Positions 24,208 to 35,896 of a stretch of 64,000 bases of DNA are shown piece after piece. The DNA lies in contig NZ_MULI01000007.1 of assembly GCF_002939385.1 (NCBI RefSeq), forward strand, positions 62,001 through 126,000, given 5' to 3'. Source of the DNA: Streptomyces sp. MH60. GTDB lineage: Bacteria; Actinomycetota; Actinomycetes; Streptomycetales; Streptomycetaceae. Within the stretch, counting starts at the first letter, position 1. Each line of letters starts with the position of its first letter. A model generated the notes under the pieces. It made no database searches. It worked only from the letters and a program-made list of their open reading frames with translations, and was not told where the DNA came from. The position numbers and the translations under genes are program-made.

Positions 24208-25983
24208 ATGGCCGGTCAGGCGACGAACGGATTCACACGGCGTCAACTGGGCGCCGGAGCCCTGGCCCTGGGAGGTGCCCTGGCCATCGCCCCGTTCGCG
24301 GCCGGGCCGGCACAGGCCGCCTCCGACCGGGGCCGCCGCCCCACCCTGCGGCACGGCACGGCGGAACGCGCCGGACTGCTCCCGGGCCATCTGCGTCAGC
24401 TCGTCACCGACGCCGAGACGTTCCTCGGCCCGTCGCCCGTGCACCCGTGGTACGCGGGCGCCGTGCTGCTCGCCGGGCGGGGCGGCACGGTGGCGCTGCA
24501 CGAACCGATCGGCATGGCGGTGCGTTACCGGGCCTACGACGAGGCGAGCGACACCGGCGTGGAGTTCCCGGCGGGTGAGCAGATCCCGATGGCCCGGGAC
24601 ACGGTGTTCGACCTCGCGTCGATCTCCAAGCTGTTCACCTCGATCCTCGCCGTGCAGCAGCTGGAGCGGGGCGCGCTGGAGCTGGAGGCGCCGGTCGCCT
24701 CGTACCTGCCGGACTTCGGCCGGGCGGGCAAGCAGGGCGTGACGGTCCGCCACCTGCTCACGCACACCTCGGGCTTCCGGGCGTGGATCCCCCTGTACAG
24801 CGCGCCGACGTACGAGGAGAAGGTCCAGCTCGTCTACGACGAGGCGCCGGTGAGCGCCCCCGGCACGGCGTACCTGTACTCGGACCTGAACATGATCTCG
24901 CTCCAGCTGGTGCTGGAGAGGGTCACGGGCCGCGCCCTGGACGTGCTGCTGCGCGACGAGATCACGAAGCCGCTCGGTCTCACCCGCACCCGCTACAACC
25001 CGCCCGCCTCCTGGCGGCCGGGGATCGCCGCCACCGAGGACGCCCGCAAGCCGTGGTCCGGCCTGGACCGCGGTCTGGTGTGGGGCGAGGTGCACGACGA
25101 GAACGCCTTCAGCCTGGGTGGCGTCGCCGGTCACGCCGGGGTGTTCTCCTCGGCGTGGGACCTCGCGGTCCTCGGTCGTACGCTGCTCAACGGCGGCTCC
25201 TACGGCCGGGAGCGCATCCTGCGGCCGGAGTCGGTGGAGCTGATGTTCACCGACTTCAACACCGACTTCCCGGGCGACGCGCACGGCCTCGGCTTCGAGC
25301 TGTACCAGCACTGGTACATGGGCGCGATGGCGACACAGCGCACGGCCGGGCACACCGGTTTCACGGGCACCTCGCTGGTGCTCGACCCGACGACCGACTC
25401 GTTCCTCGTCGTGCTCGGCAACTCCGTCCACCCGGTGCGCGGTTGGCGTTCCGGGTCTGCTCCGCGGGTGGCGGCGGGCACCAACCTGGCGCGGGCGGTG
25501 CCGGTCCGTCCGGCCCACGGGCGTACGGCGTGGTTCTCGGGGACGGCGAGTTCCGCCACGGCCACGCTCGCGCTGCCCGCCCTGGACACGTCGGCCGGCC
25601 GGGCCCGGCTGCGCTGCGCGCTGTGGTGGGACACCGAGCCCGGGTCGGACACCCTGGTCCTGGAGGCGTCGACCGACGGCGGCGCCGGGTGGAGGCCCGT
25701 GCCGTTCACCACCACGCGCCCCGGCGAGGCGCCCCGGGAGCACCCGGAGGGCTCGGCCACCGGCTGGTCGGGGCGCGTCTGGCACCGGCTGAGCGCCGGA
25801 CTCCCGGCGGCGCGCGGCCTTGCCCTGCGCTGGCGGTACACGACCGACCGGCTGTACGTGGGACGCGGGGCGTACGTCGACGGGCTGCGCGTGGAGGCGG
25901 CCGGCGACGTCCTGTTCCACGACGCACGCCCGGCGGACGCGGCGCGCGTGGACACGGTGGGGTGGACGGCGTCGGCCGACTAG
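24208..25983 (+). CDS. Tat-exported serine hydrolase of the beta-lactamase fold
   Basis: This 591-residue exported enzyme starts with a twin-arginine signal (TRRQLGAG at 10-17, then a hydrophobic run, cleavage after AQA). The penicillin-binding/class C beta-lactamase fold spans about 75-425: S138-x-x-K141 in LASISK, the Tyr motif in YLYSDLN, and an HTG triad in AGHTGFTG. Family members include esterases, D-aminopeptidases and hydrolases of unknown substrate; true beta-lactamase activity is not implied. A C-terminal jelly-roll-like domain (about 435-585), with WWDTEPGSDTLVLEAS and VWHRLSAGL, probably binds carbohydrate or protein. It is monocistronic and faces the DUF2795 gene. Confidence 0.88.
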   Translation: MAGQATNGFTRRQLGAGALALGGALAIAPFAAGPAQAASDRGRRPTLRHGTAERAGLLPGHLRQLVTDAETFLGPSPVHPWYAGAVLLAGRGGTVALHEPIGMAVRYRAYDEASDTGVEFPAGEQIPMARDTVFDLASISKLFTSILAVQQLERGALELEAPVASYLPDFGRAGKQGVTVRHLLTHTSGFRAWIPLYSAPTYEEKVQLVYDEAPVSAPGTAYLYSDLNMISLQLVLERVTGRALDVLLRDEITKPLGLTRTRYNPPASWRPGIAATEDARKPWSGLDRGLVWGEVHDENAFSLGGVAGHAGVFSSAWDLAVLGRTLLNGGSYGRERILRPESVELMFTDFNTDFPGDAHGLGFELYQHWYMGAMATQRTAGHTGFTGTSLVLDPTTDSFLVVLGNSVHPVRGWRSGSAPRVAAGTNLARAVPVRPAHGRTAWFSGTASSATATLALPALDTSAGRARLRCALWWDTEPGSDTLVLEASTDGGAGWRPVPFTTTRPGEAPREHPEGSATGWSGRVWHRLSAGLPAARGLALRWRYTTDRLYVGRGAYVDGLRVEAAGDVLFHDARPADAARVDTVGWTASAD

Positions 25984-25997
25984 CCGGTCCTGGCGCC

Positions 25998-26032
25998 CGG
26001 GGACCGGGCGGGTCTCGGGGACCGGGCGGGTC
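25998..26032. repeat. 17-bp direct repeat between two converging genes
   Basis: CGGGGACCGGGCGGGTC occurs at 25998-26014 and again at 26016-26032, one base apart, in the 51 bp separating the hydrolase and DUF2795 stop codons. It looks like a local duplication and has little hairpin potential of its own. Confidence 0.85.
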
Positions 26033-26034
26033 CG

Positions 26035-26226
26035 CTAGCCGTTGAAGACGGCCTTCTGCACCTCGTTCGGTCCGTCGAAGCTGTTCTCCTTCAGACCGTC
26101 GAGACGGCTGACGACCTTGTCGTCGGCCTTGTTCTTGCGGGCGCGGTCGACCAGCGACTTCTTGTCCGCCGGGTAGTCCATGCCGTTGAGGGCCTTCTGC
26201 AGGTCGATGGGGCTGAGGTCCGCCAT
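26035..26226 (-). CDS. DUF2795 small protein
   Basis: This 63-residue protein starts MADLSPIDLQKALNGMDYPA and continues with the family pattern of a short three-helix fold: KKSLVDRARKNKADD, then VVSRLDGLKENSFDGPNEVQKAV. DUF2795 members are common in actinobacteria, often near stress genes; no function is established. AAGGAG precedes the ATG at 26226. The product is charged and soluble, with no signal or membrane segment. It lies alone between a convergent hydrolase and the amine-oxidase-like gene. Confidence 0.9.
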   Translation of the reverse strand: MADLSPIDLQKALNGMDYPADKKSLVDRARKNKADDKVVSRLDGLKENSFDGPNEVQKAVFNG

Positions 26227-26308
26227 GACGGGCTCCTTCGTCGTACGGGTGTCGGGTACGGAATTTCCGTTATGTCGCGGTACCCAGCCCCGCCCCGCGC
26301 ATGCGCCC

Positions 26309-27880
26309 TCAGCCCCCGGTGCCGTCCAGCACCGCCATCGCCGCGTTGTGTCCCGGCACCCCGCTCACCCCTCCCCCGCGCACGGCGCCCGCGCCGCACA
26401 GCAGGACGTTCGCCTGCCCGGTCTCCACTCCCCAGTGGCCGGTGCCCTCCTGGGCGTGGGGCCAGGACAGCTCGCGGTGGAAGATGTTCCCGCCGGGCAG
26501 GCGCAGGTCGCGTTCCAGGTCGAGCGGCGACCTGGCCTCGACGCAGGGCCGCCCGTCGGCGTCGGTCGCCAGGCAGTCCGCGAGGGGCTCGGCGAGGTGG
26601 GCGTCGAGCTGGGCGAGGGTCGACTTCAGCAGTTCCTCGCGTACGGCGTCGTTGTCCCGGGCGAAGAGGCGGGCCGGTGTGTGCAGACCGAACAGGGTGA
26701 GGGTGTGCATGCCCCTGGCGGCCAGGTCGGGGGCGAGGATCGTGGGGTCGGTCAGCGAGTGGCAGTAGATCTCGGAGGGCGGCGCGTCGGGCAGTTCACC
26801 GGCGGCCGCCCGGGCGTGCGCGGCGGCCAGTTGGCCGTAGCCCTCGGCGATGTGGAAGGTTCCGGCGAAGGCCTCGCGCGGGTCGGCCTCGGGGTCGCGC
26901 AGCCGCGGGAGCCGGGTCAGCAGCATGTTCACCTTGAGCTGGGCGCCCTCGGCGGGCGGGGGCGGCGCCTGGCCCGTGAGCGCCGCCAGTTCCCGCGGGG
27001 AGGCGTTGACCAGGACGTGGCGGGCGGCGGCGACGTGCTCGCCGTCGGCCGAGCGGTAGGTGACCTCGGCGGTGTGCCCGTCCGCGTCGATCCGCACCGC
27101 CTCGTGACCGGTGGCGAGCACGGCACCGGCGGCGCGGGCCGCGCCGGCCAGCGCGTCGGAGAGGGCGCCCATGCCGCCGACCGGCACGTCCCAGGCGCCG
27201 GTGCCGCCGCCGATCACGTGGTAGAGGAAGCAGCGGTTCTGGACCAGCGAGGGGTCGTGGGCGTCGGCGAAGGTGCCGATCAGCGCGTCGGTGAGGGCCA
27301 CGCCCCGGACCAGGTCGTCGGCGAAGTGCTCCTCGATCGCGACCCCGACCGGCTCCTCGAACAGGGCCCGCCAGGCCGTCTCGTCGTCGACCCGGCGGCG
27401 CAGTTCGTCCCGGGTGGGCAGCGGTTCGGTGAGGGTCGGGAAGACCCGCTGGGCCACGTGGCCGGTCATGGCGTAGAAGCGCTGCCACGCGGCGTACTCC
27501 CGCTCCGAACCGGTGAGCCGGGCGAAGGACTCGCGGGTGCGGCGCTCGCCCCCGCCGACGAGGAGCCCGGTGGGCCGCCCGGCGCGCTCCACGGGCGTGT
27601 ACGAGGAGACGGTGCGCGCACGCACCCGGAAGTCCAGGCCGAGGTCCCGCACGATCTTCCTGGGCAGCAGGCTGACCAGGTACGAGTAGCGCGACAGCCG
27701 TGCGTCGACCCCGGCGAACGGCCGGGTGGACACGGCCGCTCCGCCGGTGTGGTCCAGCCGTTCGAGGACCAGTACGGAGCGCCCGGCCCGGGCCAGGTAG
27801 GCGGCGGCGACCAGGCCGTTGTGGCCGCCGCCGACGATGACGGCGTCAAAGGTGCGGGAGGTGCGGGGCGGGGTCGTCAT
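26309..27880 (-). CDS. FAD-dependent oxidoreductase of the phytoene-desaturase/PYROXD2 type
   Basis: This 523-residue flavoprotein has the FAD-binding start VIVGGGHNGLVAAAYLARAG (residues 12-31), with the VLERLDHTGGAA ribose motif after it. The region around HVIGGGTGAWDVPVGGMGAL is typical of the amine-oxidase/desaturase family, and CGAGAVRGGGVSGVPGHNAA near the C-terminus closes the FAD site. The family includes carotenoid desaturases and animal PYROXD2. No other carotenoid gene is adjacent, so a desaturase role is only one option. The ATG at 27880 is used; an upstream codon at 27931 adds residues not in the family. It lies 60 bp downstream of the kinase start's far end, both leftward. Confidence 0.88.
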   Translation of the reverse strand: MTTPPRTSRTFDAVIVGGGHNGLVAAAYLARAGRSVLVLERLDHTGGAAVSTRPFAGVDARLSRYSYLVSLLPRKIVRDLGLDFRVRARTVSSYTPVERAGRPTGLLVGGGERRTRESFARLTGSEREYAAWQRFYAMTGHVAQRVFPTLTEPLPTRDELRRRVDDETAWRALFEEPVGVAIEEHFADDLVRGVALTDALIGTFADAHDPSLVQNRCFLYHVIGGGTGAWDVPVGGMGALSDALAGAARAAGAVLATGHEAVRIDADGHTAEVTYRSADGEHVAAARHVLVNASPRELAALTGQAPPPPAEGAQLKVNMLLTRLPRLRDPEADPREAFAGTFHIAEGYGQLAAAHARAAAGELPDAPPSEIYCHSLTDPTILAPDLAARGMHTLTLFGLHTPARLFARDNDAVREELLKSTLAQLDAHLAEPLADCLATDADGRPCVEARSPLDLERDLRLPGGNIFHRELSWPHAQEGTGHWGVETGQANVLLCGAGAVRGGGVSGVPGHNAAMAVLDGTGG

Positions 27881-27940
27881 GGCTCTTGGTAACACGGCCC
27901 GATCGAGGGCGGCCAGCCCGCCGTCGGGCACCGTCCGCGC

Positions 27941-30175
<2,235 letters not shown>

Positions 30176-30197
30176 GACTTCGCCCCGCCCCCGTGGT

Positions 30198-31094
30198 TCA
30201 GTCCGCCCCGCCCTCCCCTGGCCGGTCCAGTATGGCCGCCTGTCGTCCGATTTTGTATGGCGCGGGGCGCGCGGCCGGACCGAGCCGTGCCATGGCGCGC
30301 AGGATGTGTTTGGGCGGCAGCTGCCAGCGCAGACGTGCCGGGACCCGGCGCAGCAGGGTGCCTGCGGCCCGCAGTCGGCGGGTGACGGTGGCGGGCGGGG
30401 GCGCGGGTCTGCCGTAGAGCTCGTGCGCGTAAGGCGGTAGTGAGTCGTACGCGAGAGAGGCGATCCGCCGCCACAGCAGCTCGCGGGCGGGGACCAGGAG
30501 GGGGTGGACGGGCGGGCGGAGCAGGAAGTCGTCCACCTCGTGCGCCTCCGCTCCCGCTTCGAGTTCGGGCCGTACCCGCGCGAAGTAGGCGGCCAGCTCG
30601 GCCCGGTTCGCGGGTACGGAGGCGGGGTCGAGGCCGACGAGACGGGCGCTGTGCCGGTGTTCGGCGAGGTAGCGGTCGGCGTGGGCGTCGGTGAGCGGGA
30701 ATCCGGAGCGGCGCAGGACGTGCAGGTAGGAGCCGATCTCGGCGCAGTGCACCCACAGCAGCAGGGCGGGCTCGTCGACGCCGTAGCGCTCCCCCGTCTC
30801 CGGGTCCGTGGCGCCGAGCATGCGGTGGATCTTCCGTACCCGCGCCCCGGCCCGCTCGGCGGCCTCGGTGGTGCCGTACGTCGTGGTGCCGACGAAACCC
30901 GCGGTGCGCATCAGGCGGCCCCAGGCGTCGCGCCGGAAGTCGCTGTTCTGCATCACGCCGCGCACGGCACGCGGGTGCAGGGCCTGGAGGTAGAGGGCGC
31001 GGACGCCGGCCACCCACATCATCGGGTCGCCGTGCGCCTGCCAGGTCACGGAGCTCGGCCCGAAGAGCCCCGGATCGCCGTCCGTCGCCGCCAT
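30198..31094 (-). CDS. MpaB-family (DUF2236) oxygenase-like protein
   Basis: This 298-residue helical protein has the opening VTWQAHGDPMMWVAGVRALYLQALHPRAV of the MpaB/DUF2236 family, which includes latex-clearing (Lcp-type) and MpaB-type heme or non-heme oxygenases. Conserved candidates for heme contact are the His of the ALHPRAV helix, and the Asp/Arg in the RDAWGRL segment. TWVCAE-like WVHCAEIGSYLHVLRR is also conserved. No signal peptide is present. Its substrate is not known. It is 23 bp upstream of the kinase gene on the same strand, so a short operon with the kinase is possible. Confidence 0.85.
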   Translation of the reverse strand: MAATDGDPGLFGPSSVTWQAHGDPMMWVAGVRALYLQALHPRAVRGVMQNSDFRRDAWGRLMRTAGFVGTTTYGTTEAAERAGARVRKIHRMLGATDPETGERYGVDEPALLLWVHCAEIGSYLHVLRRSGFPLTDAHADRYLAEHRHSARLVGLDPASVPANRAELAAYFARVRPELEAGAEAHEVDDFLLRPPVHPLLVPARELLWRRIASLAYDSLPPYAHELYGRPAPPPATVTRRLRAAGTLLRRVPARLRWQLPPKHILRAMARLGPAARPAPYKIGRQAAILDRPGEGGAD

Positions 31095-31134
31095 ACGGGC
31101 AGGCTAACGCGTCGCGCCTCGCGCTCCCAGGGCC

Positions 31135-31512
31135 TCAGCGCAGGGTGGCGAGGAACTCTCCGCAGGCGCGGGCGCAGTCGCGGCAGGCCCGCGCGCTCTC
31201 CTCGGCGCCCGGGTGGTCGTCGAAGACGTGCGCGCTCTCCAGGCACACCTGGCGGCACCACTCCAGCTGGGCGCGGATGGCGGACTCGTCCACCTGGTTC
31301 TGTTCGGACAGCACCCGGCAGGTCGCGTCGCAGACCTCCGCGCACATGATGCCCCTGCGCCGTACGAGTTCCTGGTTCTCGGTCCCGTCCGGGTCCACGA
31401 GGCTCGCCCGCAGGGCGCAGGCCCGGGCGCACTCGGTGCACGCCTGGGCGCAGGCGAAGCGGTCCTCGAGGAAGCGGAACAGCTCCTGCTGGGAAGTCGT
31501 CGTCGATGTCAC
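31135..31512 (-). CDS. Cysteine-rich four-helix-bundle copper-binding protein
   Basis: This 125-residue protein has 13 Cys on four helices: ACAQACTECARACALRAS, GIMCAEVCDATCRVL, LEWCRQVCLES and ACRDCARACGEF. That is the pattern of the copper-storage (Csp) and YhjQ-like family, whose members hold Cu(I) ions inside the bundle. No export signal is seen, so it would act in the cytosol (Csp3-like). The GTG at 31512 is used and lacks a strong ribosome site. It stands beside oxidase genes that need copper, 34 bp upstream-side of MpaB with the same leftward strand. A ferredoxin label is sometimes given to these proteins but no Fe-S motif is present. Confidence 0.85.
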   Translation of the reverse strand: MTSTTTSQQELFRFLEDRFACAQACTECARACALRASLVDPDGTENQELVRRRGIMCAEVCDATCRVLSEQNQVDESAIRAQLEWCRQVCLESAHVFDDHPGAEESARACRDCARACGEFLATLR

Positions 31513-31633
31513 ACCGCGCGGGTTGCCGCCGGTTGCCGCGCCAAACCGCCGGACCCGGTGTTTCCCAGGGGTCCGGGCCGTCGGCGTCGCGGTGAGCAGG
31601 TTGGTCGCGCGAACCGGGGGGTACCCGCGCTCC

Positions 31634-31993
31634 ATGACCAACGCATGGATGGATCTGGCCGCGAGCGGCTCCGGCGGTTTTCCCGTCTGGCTGATCGTCG
31701 CGGCCGTGGTGGTGGTGGCCGTACTGATCGGCGCGTTCGCCTTCGGCAGCCGGCAGAAGCGCCGGGAGCCGCCGCCCCCGCGTCCCGAGGAACAGCCCCG
31801 TATGCCCGACGACGGTCCCGTCCACGAGGAGCGGGAGCGTCGGGAGCCGAACGAGATGCCGCGGAGCGACGAACGCACGCTGCCGCACGAGATGGGGCAC
31901 CAGGGCAGCCGTACCGCTTCCGACCAGGAGCGGCCCCGCTGGGACGAGGGCAGCAGCGGCTCGTTCGGCAGCGGCGGCCCGGGCGGACGCTGA
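31634..31993 (+). CDS. DUF6479-type single-span membrane protein
   Basis: This 119-residue protein has one membrane helix (about 18-38, FPVWLIVAAVVVVAVLIGAF) followed by a charged tail rich in Arg, Glu and Pro, ending in a Gly/Ser-rich tail. The N-terminus is short and probably outside. DUF6479 proteins are found in Streptomyces; no function is known. The ATG at 31634 is used, and an in-frame ATG lies five codons on. It is divergent from the copper protein and 100 bp upstream of the cytochrome b gene. Confidence 0.75.
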   Translation: MTNAWMDLAASGSGGFPVWLIVAAVVVVAVLIGAFAFGSRQKRREPPPPRPEEQPRMPDDGPVHEERERREPNEMPRSDERTLPHEMGHQGSRTASDQERPRWDEGSSGSFGSGGPGGR

Positions 31994-32093
31994 CCGTGTC
32001 GCACGGCACTCCGGACGAGCGGGGCAAGCCGAGGGGTGACCGTATCCAGTCGGAGCGTAGTTTCCGGCACCGGCGGTGGGGAACCCATGCGCC

Positions 32094-33752
32094 GTGCTGT
32101 TGCAGAGGAGAAGGGCCCGCGCCGGTGCGCGGGCCCGCCACGCGGGCGAACACACCGTCAACTGGGCCGACGGGCGCCTCCCCGTCTCCGAGGGCGGGGG
32201 GTTGCTGCGCAAGGCCTTCCCGGAACACTGGTCGTTCCTGCTGGGCGAGATCGCCCTGTACAGCTTCGTCGTGCTGTTGCTGACCGGGGTCTGGCTGACG
32301 CTGTTCTTCAAGCCCTCGATGACGGAGGTCGTCTACGACGGCTCGTACGAACCTCTGTTGGGCATGAGCATGTCGGAGGCGTACCGCTCGACCCTGGACA
32401 TCAGTTTCGACGTGCGCGGCGGGCTGCTGATCCGGCAGGTGCACCACTGGTCGTCGTTGGTGTTCCTGTCGGCCATCGGGGTGCATCTGCTGCGGATTTT
32501 CTTCACCGGGGCGTTCCGCCGACCGCGTGAGGTCAACTGGCTGATCGGCGTCACGCTCTTCGTGCTGGCGCTCGCCGAGGGCTTCGCCGGCTACTCGCTC
32601 CCGGACGACCTGCTGTCCGGGACGGGTCTGCGCATCGCGCAGGGGATCATGCTGTCCATTCCGGTGGTGGGGACGTACATCAGCATGTTCGTGTTCGGCG
32701 GCGAGTACCCCGGCCACGACATCGTGCCGCGGCTGTACTCGGTGCACATCCTGCTGCTCCCCGCGCTGCTCGTCGCGCTGGTCACGCTCCATCTGATCCT
32801 GGTGTTCTATCTGAAGCACACCCAGTGGGCGGGCCGCGGGCGCACCAACCGCAACGCGGTGGGCAAGCCGTTGTTCCCGCAGTTCATGACGAACTCCACC
32901 GGCCTGTTCTTCATGGTCTTCGGTCTCCTGACGGTGCTGGCGGCGGTGGCCGAGATCAACCCGATCTGGACGTACGGCCCCTACCGCCCCGACATCGTCT
33001 CCACGGGCTCGCAGCCGGACTGGTACGTCGGTTTCCTGGAGGGCTCGCTGCGGCTGATGCCGCCGTTCGAGACGGCGGTGGCGGGCCACACCGTCATGTG
33101 GAACGTGCTGGTGCCGGCGGTCCTGCTGCCGGGCGCCCTGTTCGCGGTGCTGTACGCCTACCCGTTCTTCGAGCGGTGGGTGACGGGCGACCACGAGGAA
33201 CACCACCTGTGCGACCGGCCCCGGGACAAGCCGGTACGCACCGGACTGGGCGTCGCCGCGATCGTCTTCTACGGTGTGCTGCTGCTGGCCGGCGGCAACG
33301 ACATCCTCGCCCACACCTTCCACGTCTCGCTGAACCTGCTCACCTGGATCTTCCGCGTCTCCCTGGTGCTGGCGCCGCCGCTGGCCTTCGTCGTGGCCAA
33401 GCGGGTCTGCCTGGCCCTGCAGGAGCGCGACCACGAGCGCCTGACGGAGGGCGAGGAGACGGGCGAGGTGCACCAGACCCTCGCGGGCGGCTACGCCGAG
33501 AGCCACGGGCCCCTCGACCCCGAGGAGCGTTACGTGCTGCGAGCCCGTAGCCTGCCCGCGCCGCTCGCGCCGTCCGCGAAGGAGGGCGACGCCCCGCACG
33601 TGGGCCGGCTGCGGGCGACGCTCAGCGAGTGGTACTACGGCGACCGGGTCGACGTCGGGGAGACGGAGCCGGAGCGGGGGTCGGCACCGGAGGCGGGGGC
33701 ACCGGCGGAACCGGCGGAACCGGACGCCTACTCGGGCGAGCCGGAGCGCTGA
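32094..33752 (+). CDS. qcrB: Cytochrome b subunit (QcrB-type) of a bc1-like complex
   Basis: QcrB oxidises menaquinol in actinobacterial bc1 complexes. The 552-residue protein keeps the heme-ligand histidines: RQVHHWSSLVFLSAIGVHLLR in helix B, and HDIVPRLYSVHILLLPALLVAL later. The quinol motif reads PDWYVGF. Eight or more hydrophobic helices precede a long polar tail (about 415-552). The gene is solitary: qcrA (Rieske) and qcrC (diheme cytochrome c) are absent. The start is uncertain. In-frame GTGs are at 32076 and 32094, whereas the only ATG behind a GGTGGGGA site (32087) is out of frame. It converges with ctaF, overlapping its end by 25 bp. Confidence 0.9.
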   Translation: MLLQRRRARAGARARHAGEHTVNWADGRLPVSEGGGLLRKAFPEHWSFLLGEIALYSFVVLLLTGVWLTLFFKPSMTEVVYDGSYEPLLGMSMSEAYRSTLDISFDVRGGLLIRQVHHWSSLVFLSAIGVHLLRIFFTGAFRRPREVNWLIGVTLFVLALAEGFAGYSLPDDLLSGTGLRIAQGIMLSIPVVGTYISMFVFGGEYPGHDIVPRLYSVHILLLPALLVALVTLHLILVFYLKHTQWAGRGRTNRNAVGKPLFPQFMTNSTGLFFMVFGLLTVLAAVAEINPIWTYGPYRPDIVSTGSQPDWYVGFLEGSLRLMPPFETAVAGHTVMWNVLVPAVLLPGALFAVLYAYPFFERWVTGDHEEHHLCDRPRDKPVRTGLGVAAIVFYGVLLLAGGNDILAHTFHVSLNLLTWIFRVSLVLAPPLAFVVAKRVCLALQERDHERLTEGEETGEVHQTLAGGYAESHGPLDPEERYVLRARSLPAPLAPSAKEGDAPHVGRLRATLSEWYYGDRVDVGETEPERGSAPEAGAPAEPAEPDAYSGEPER

Positions 33753-34138
33753 ACGCCCCGGTCGGCGTACTGGAAGACCAGCCCGCTGGCCCCCATGGCG
33801 AGCAGGCCGAAGCCGATCAGCGCCAGCCACAGACCGAAGACGATGCCGAGCGCGAGCACCACGGCGGCCAGCGCGGTCGTGATCGGCCAGGCGCTGCGCG
33901 GCGGGAAGAAGTCGAGCGGACCCGCGGTGTCCACGACCTCGCCCTCACCACGGTCCTGCGCCCGCAGACCGCGCTTGCGGTACTGCACGCGCAGGAAGAA
34001 CGCGACGAGCGAGGCCATGAGGAACGCGATGACGAGCGCGGCCGTGCCGGCGGGCTCGCGCGACCACCAGCCGTAGAGCGCCGCCTCGGAGCCGAAGAAG
34101 ACCGCCACACCGGTGAACAGACGGGATTCGGTCCTCAC
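33728..34138 (-). CDS. ctaF: Cytochrome c oxidase subunit IV (actinobacterial CtaF)
   Basis: This 136-residue membrane protein has four hydrophobic helices (about 8-25, 33-49, 84-104, 106-124) and the family features [19 protein letters not shown] and [23 protein letters not shown]. It stabilises the actinobacterial aa3 oxidase. The GTG at 34138 overlaps the ctaD stop by four bases (GTGA), so translation is coupled. Subunits II (ctaC) and III (ctaE) are not in the window, so this would join subunits coded elsewhere or form a variant oxidase. Confidence 0.88.
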   Translation of the reverse strand: MRTESRLFTGVAVFFGSEAALYGWWSREPAGTAALVIAFLMASLVAFFLRVQYRKRGLRAQDRGEGEVVDTAGPLDFFPPRSAWPITTALAAVVLALGIVFGLWLALIGFGLLAMGASGLVFQYADRGVQRSGSPE

Positions 34139-35811
34139 TGCACATGCCTCTGATCGTGTCGGGTGACGTCGGGGTGGTGCAGGTCGAACGCCGGGGACTC
34201 GGAGCGGATCCGGGGCAGCGACGTGAAGTTGTGGCGCGGCGGCGGGCTGCTGGTGGCCCATTCGAGGGAACGGCCGTAGCCCCAGGGGTCGTCCTGCTCG
34301 ACCTTCTCGCCGTACTGGTGGGTGCGCCACACGTTGTAGAGGAACGGCAGGGTGGACAGCCCGAGAAGGAAGGCGCCGATGGAGCTGATGGTGTTCAGCG
34401 TGGTGAAGCCGTCCGCGGCGAGGTAGTCGGCGTAGCGGCGCGGCATGCCCTGCTCGCCGAGCCAGTGCTGGACGAGGAAGGTGGTCTGGAAGCCGACGAA
34501 GAGGGTCCAGAAGTGGATCTTCCCGATGCGTTCGTCGAGCAGCTTGCCGGTGAACTTCGGCCACCAGAAGTAGAAGCCGGCGAACATCGCGAAGACGACC
34601 GTGCCGAACAGCACGTAGTGCAGGTGGGCGACGATGAAGTACGAGTCCGTCAGATGGAAGTCCAGGGGCGGTGAGGCGATGAGGACGCCGCTCATGCCGC
34701 CGAGCAGGAACGTCACCAGGAACCCGCACGCCCACAGCATGGGGGTCTCGAAGGAGAGCGAGCCGCGCATCATCGTGCCGATCCAGTTGAAGAACTTCAC
34801 CCCGGTCGGCACGGCGATGAGGAACGACATGAGGGAGAAGAACGGGAGCAGCACGGCGCTGGTGGCGAACATGTGGTGGGCCCACACCACCGCGGAGAGA
34901 AACGTGATGGCGATGGTGGCGCCGACGAGGCTGACATAGCCGAAGATCGGCTTGCGGCTGAAGACCGGGATGATCTCGGTGACGATGCCGAAGAACGGCA
35001 GCGCGACGATGTACACCTCGGGATGGCCGAAGAACCAGAACAGGTGCTGCCACAACAGCGCCCCGCCGTTGGCCGCGTCGAAGACGTGCGCGCCGAACTT
35101 CCGGTCGGCCTCCAGCATCAGCAGCGCGGCGGTGAGCACGGGGAAGGCCGGCAGCACCAGGATCGACGTGAACAGGATGTTCCAGGTGAAGATCGGCATC
35201 CGGAACATGGTCATGCCGGGGGCGCGCAGGCAGATGATGGTGCTGATGAAGTTGACGGCGCTGAGCGTGGTCGACACGCCGCTCACCACCAGGCCCATCG
35301 TCCACAGGTCACCGCCCGGGCCCGGACTGAAGGTGGCGCTGTTCAGCGGTGCGTAGGCGAACCAGCCGAACGAGGCCGCGCCCCCGGGCGTCAGGAACCC
35401 CGCCACCACCATCAGGCCGCCGAACAGGTACATCCAGTACGACAGCGCGTTGAGCCGGGGGAACGCCAGGTCGGGGGCGCCGATCTGCAAGGGCATGATG
35501 ACGTTGGTGAACCCGGCGAACAGCGGGGTCGCGAACAGCAGCATCATGATGGTGCCGTGCACGGTGAACAGCTGGTTGTACTGCTCGTTGCTGAACAACT
35601 GCAGTCCCGGCCGGGCGAGTTCACTGCGCATCAGCATGGCCAGGACGCCGCCGAAGAGGAAGAAGCCGAACGACGTCGCCAGGTAGAGATGGCCGATCAC
35701 CTTGTGATCGGTCGTCGTGGCCCACCGCACCAGTGCCCGGCCCAGTGTGCGGTTCGTCCGCTGCCGGGCCGGTGTCCGGCGCGGCGACTCGGTCCTTCTG
35801 TCCACCGCCAT
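34135..35811 (-). CDS. ctaD: Cytochrome c oxidase subunit I
   Basis: CtaD reduces O2 to water and pumps protons. The 558-residue product has twelve helices and the full ligand set. The His of HGTIMML binds heme a. [15 protein letters not shown] holds the CuB His and cross-linked Tyr, and WAHHMF gives two CuB His. HLHYVLFG supplies the heme a3 and heme a His. The K-pathway residues in the helix with [12 protein letters not shown] are present. The start at 35811 (MAVDRRTES) leaves a short Arg-rich tail; a frame reaching 35856 adds no family residues. ctaD-ctaF form an operon with no ctaC or ctaE. The main ctaCDFE set is presumed elsewhere, so this is an alternative copy. Confidence 0.95.
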   Translation of the reverse strand: MAVDRRTESPRRTPARQRTNRTLGRALVRWATTTDHKVIGHLYLATSFGFFLFGGVLAMLMRSELARPGLQLFSNEQYNQLFTVHGTIMMLLFATPLFAGFTNVIMPLQIGAPDLAFPRLNALSYWMYLFGGLMVVAGFLTPGGAASFGWFAYAPLNSATFSPGPGGDLWTMGLVVSGVSTTLSAVNFISTIICLRAPGMTMFRMPIFTWNILFTSILVLPAFPVLTAALLMLEADRKFGAHVFDAANGGALLWQHLFWFFGHPEVYIVALPFFGIVTEIIPVFSRKPIFGYVSLVGATIAITFLSAVVWAHHMFATSAVLLPFFSLMSFLIAVPTGVKFFNWIGTMMRGSLSFETPMLWACGFLVTFLLGGMSGVLIASPPLDFHLTDSYFIVAHLHYVLFGTVVFAMFAGFYFWWPKFTGKLLDERIGKIHFWTLFVGFQTTFLVQHWLGEQGMPRRYADYLAADGFTTLNTISSIGAFLLGLSTLPFLYNVWRTHQYGEKVEQDDPWGYGRSLEWATSSPPPRHNFTSLPRIRSESPAFDLHHPDVTRHDQRHVQ

Positions 35812-35896
35812 GCGGCGGAGAGTACCCAGGCGCCGTGGGCTCAGACCCACGACCACGCCGAGGCCGGGGCCGGGCTTCCGGCGGATGGGCCACCTG

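Noticed and set aside
24208..25983. Antibiotic-resistance beta-lactamase
   Set aside because: The S-x-x-K and HTG motifs are shared by many esterases and peptidases. The Tat signal and C-terminal beta domain do not show penicillin hydrolysis.
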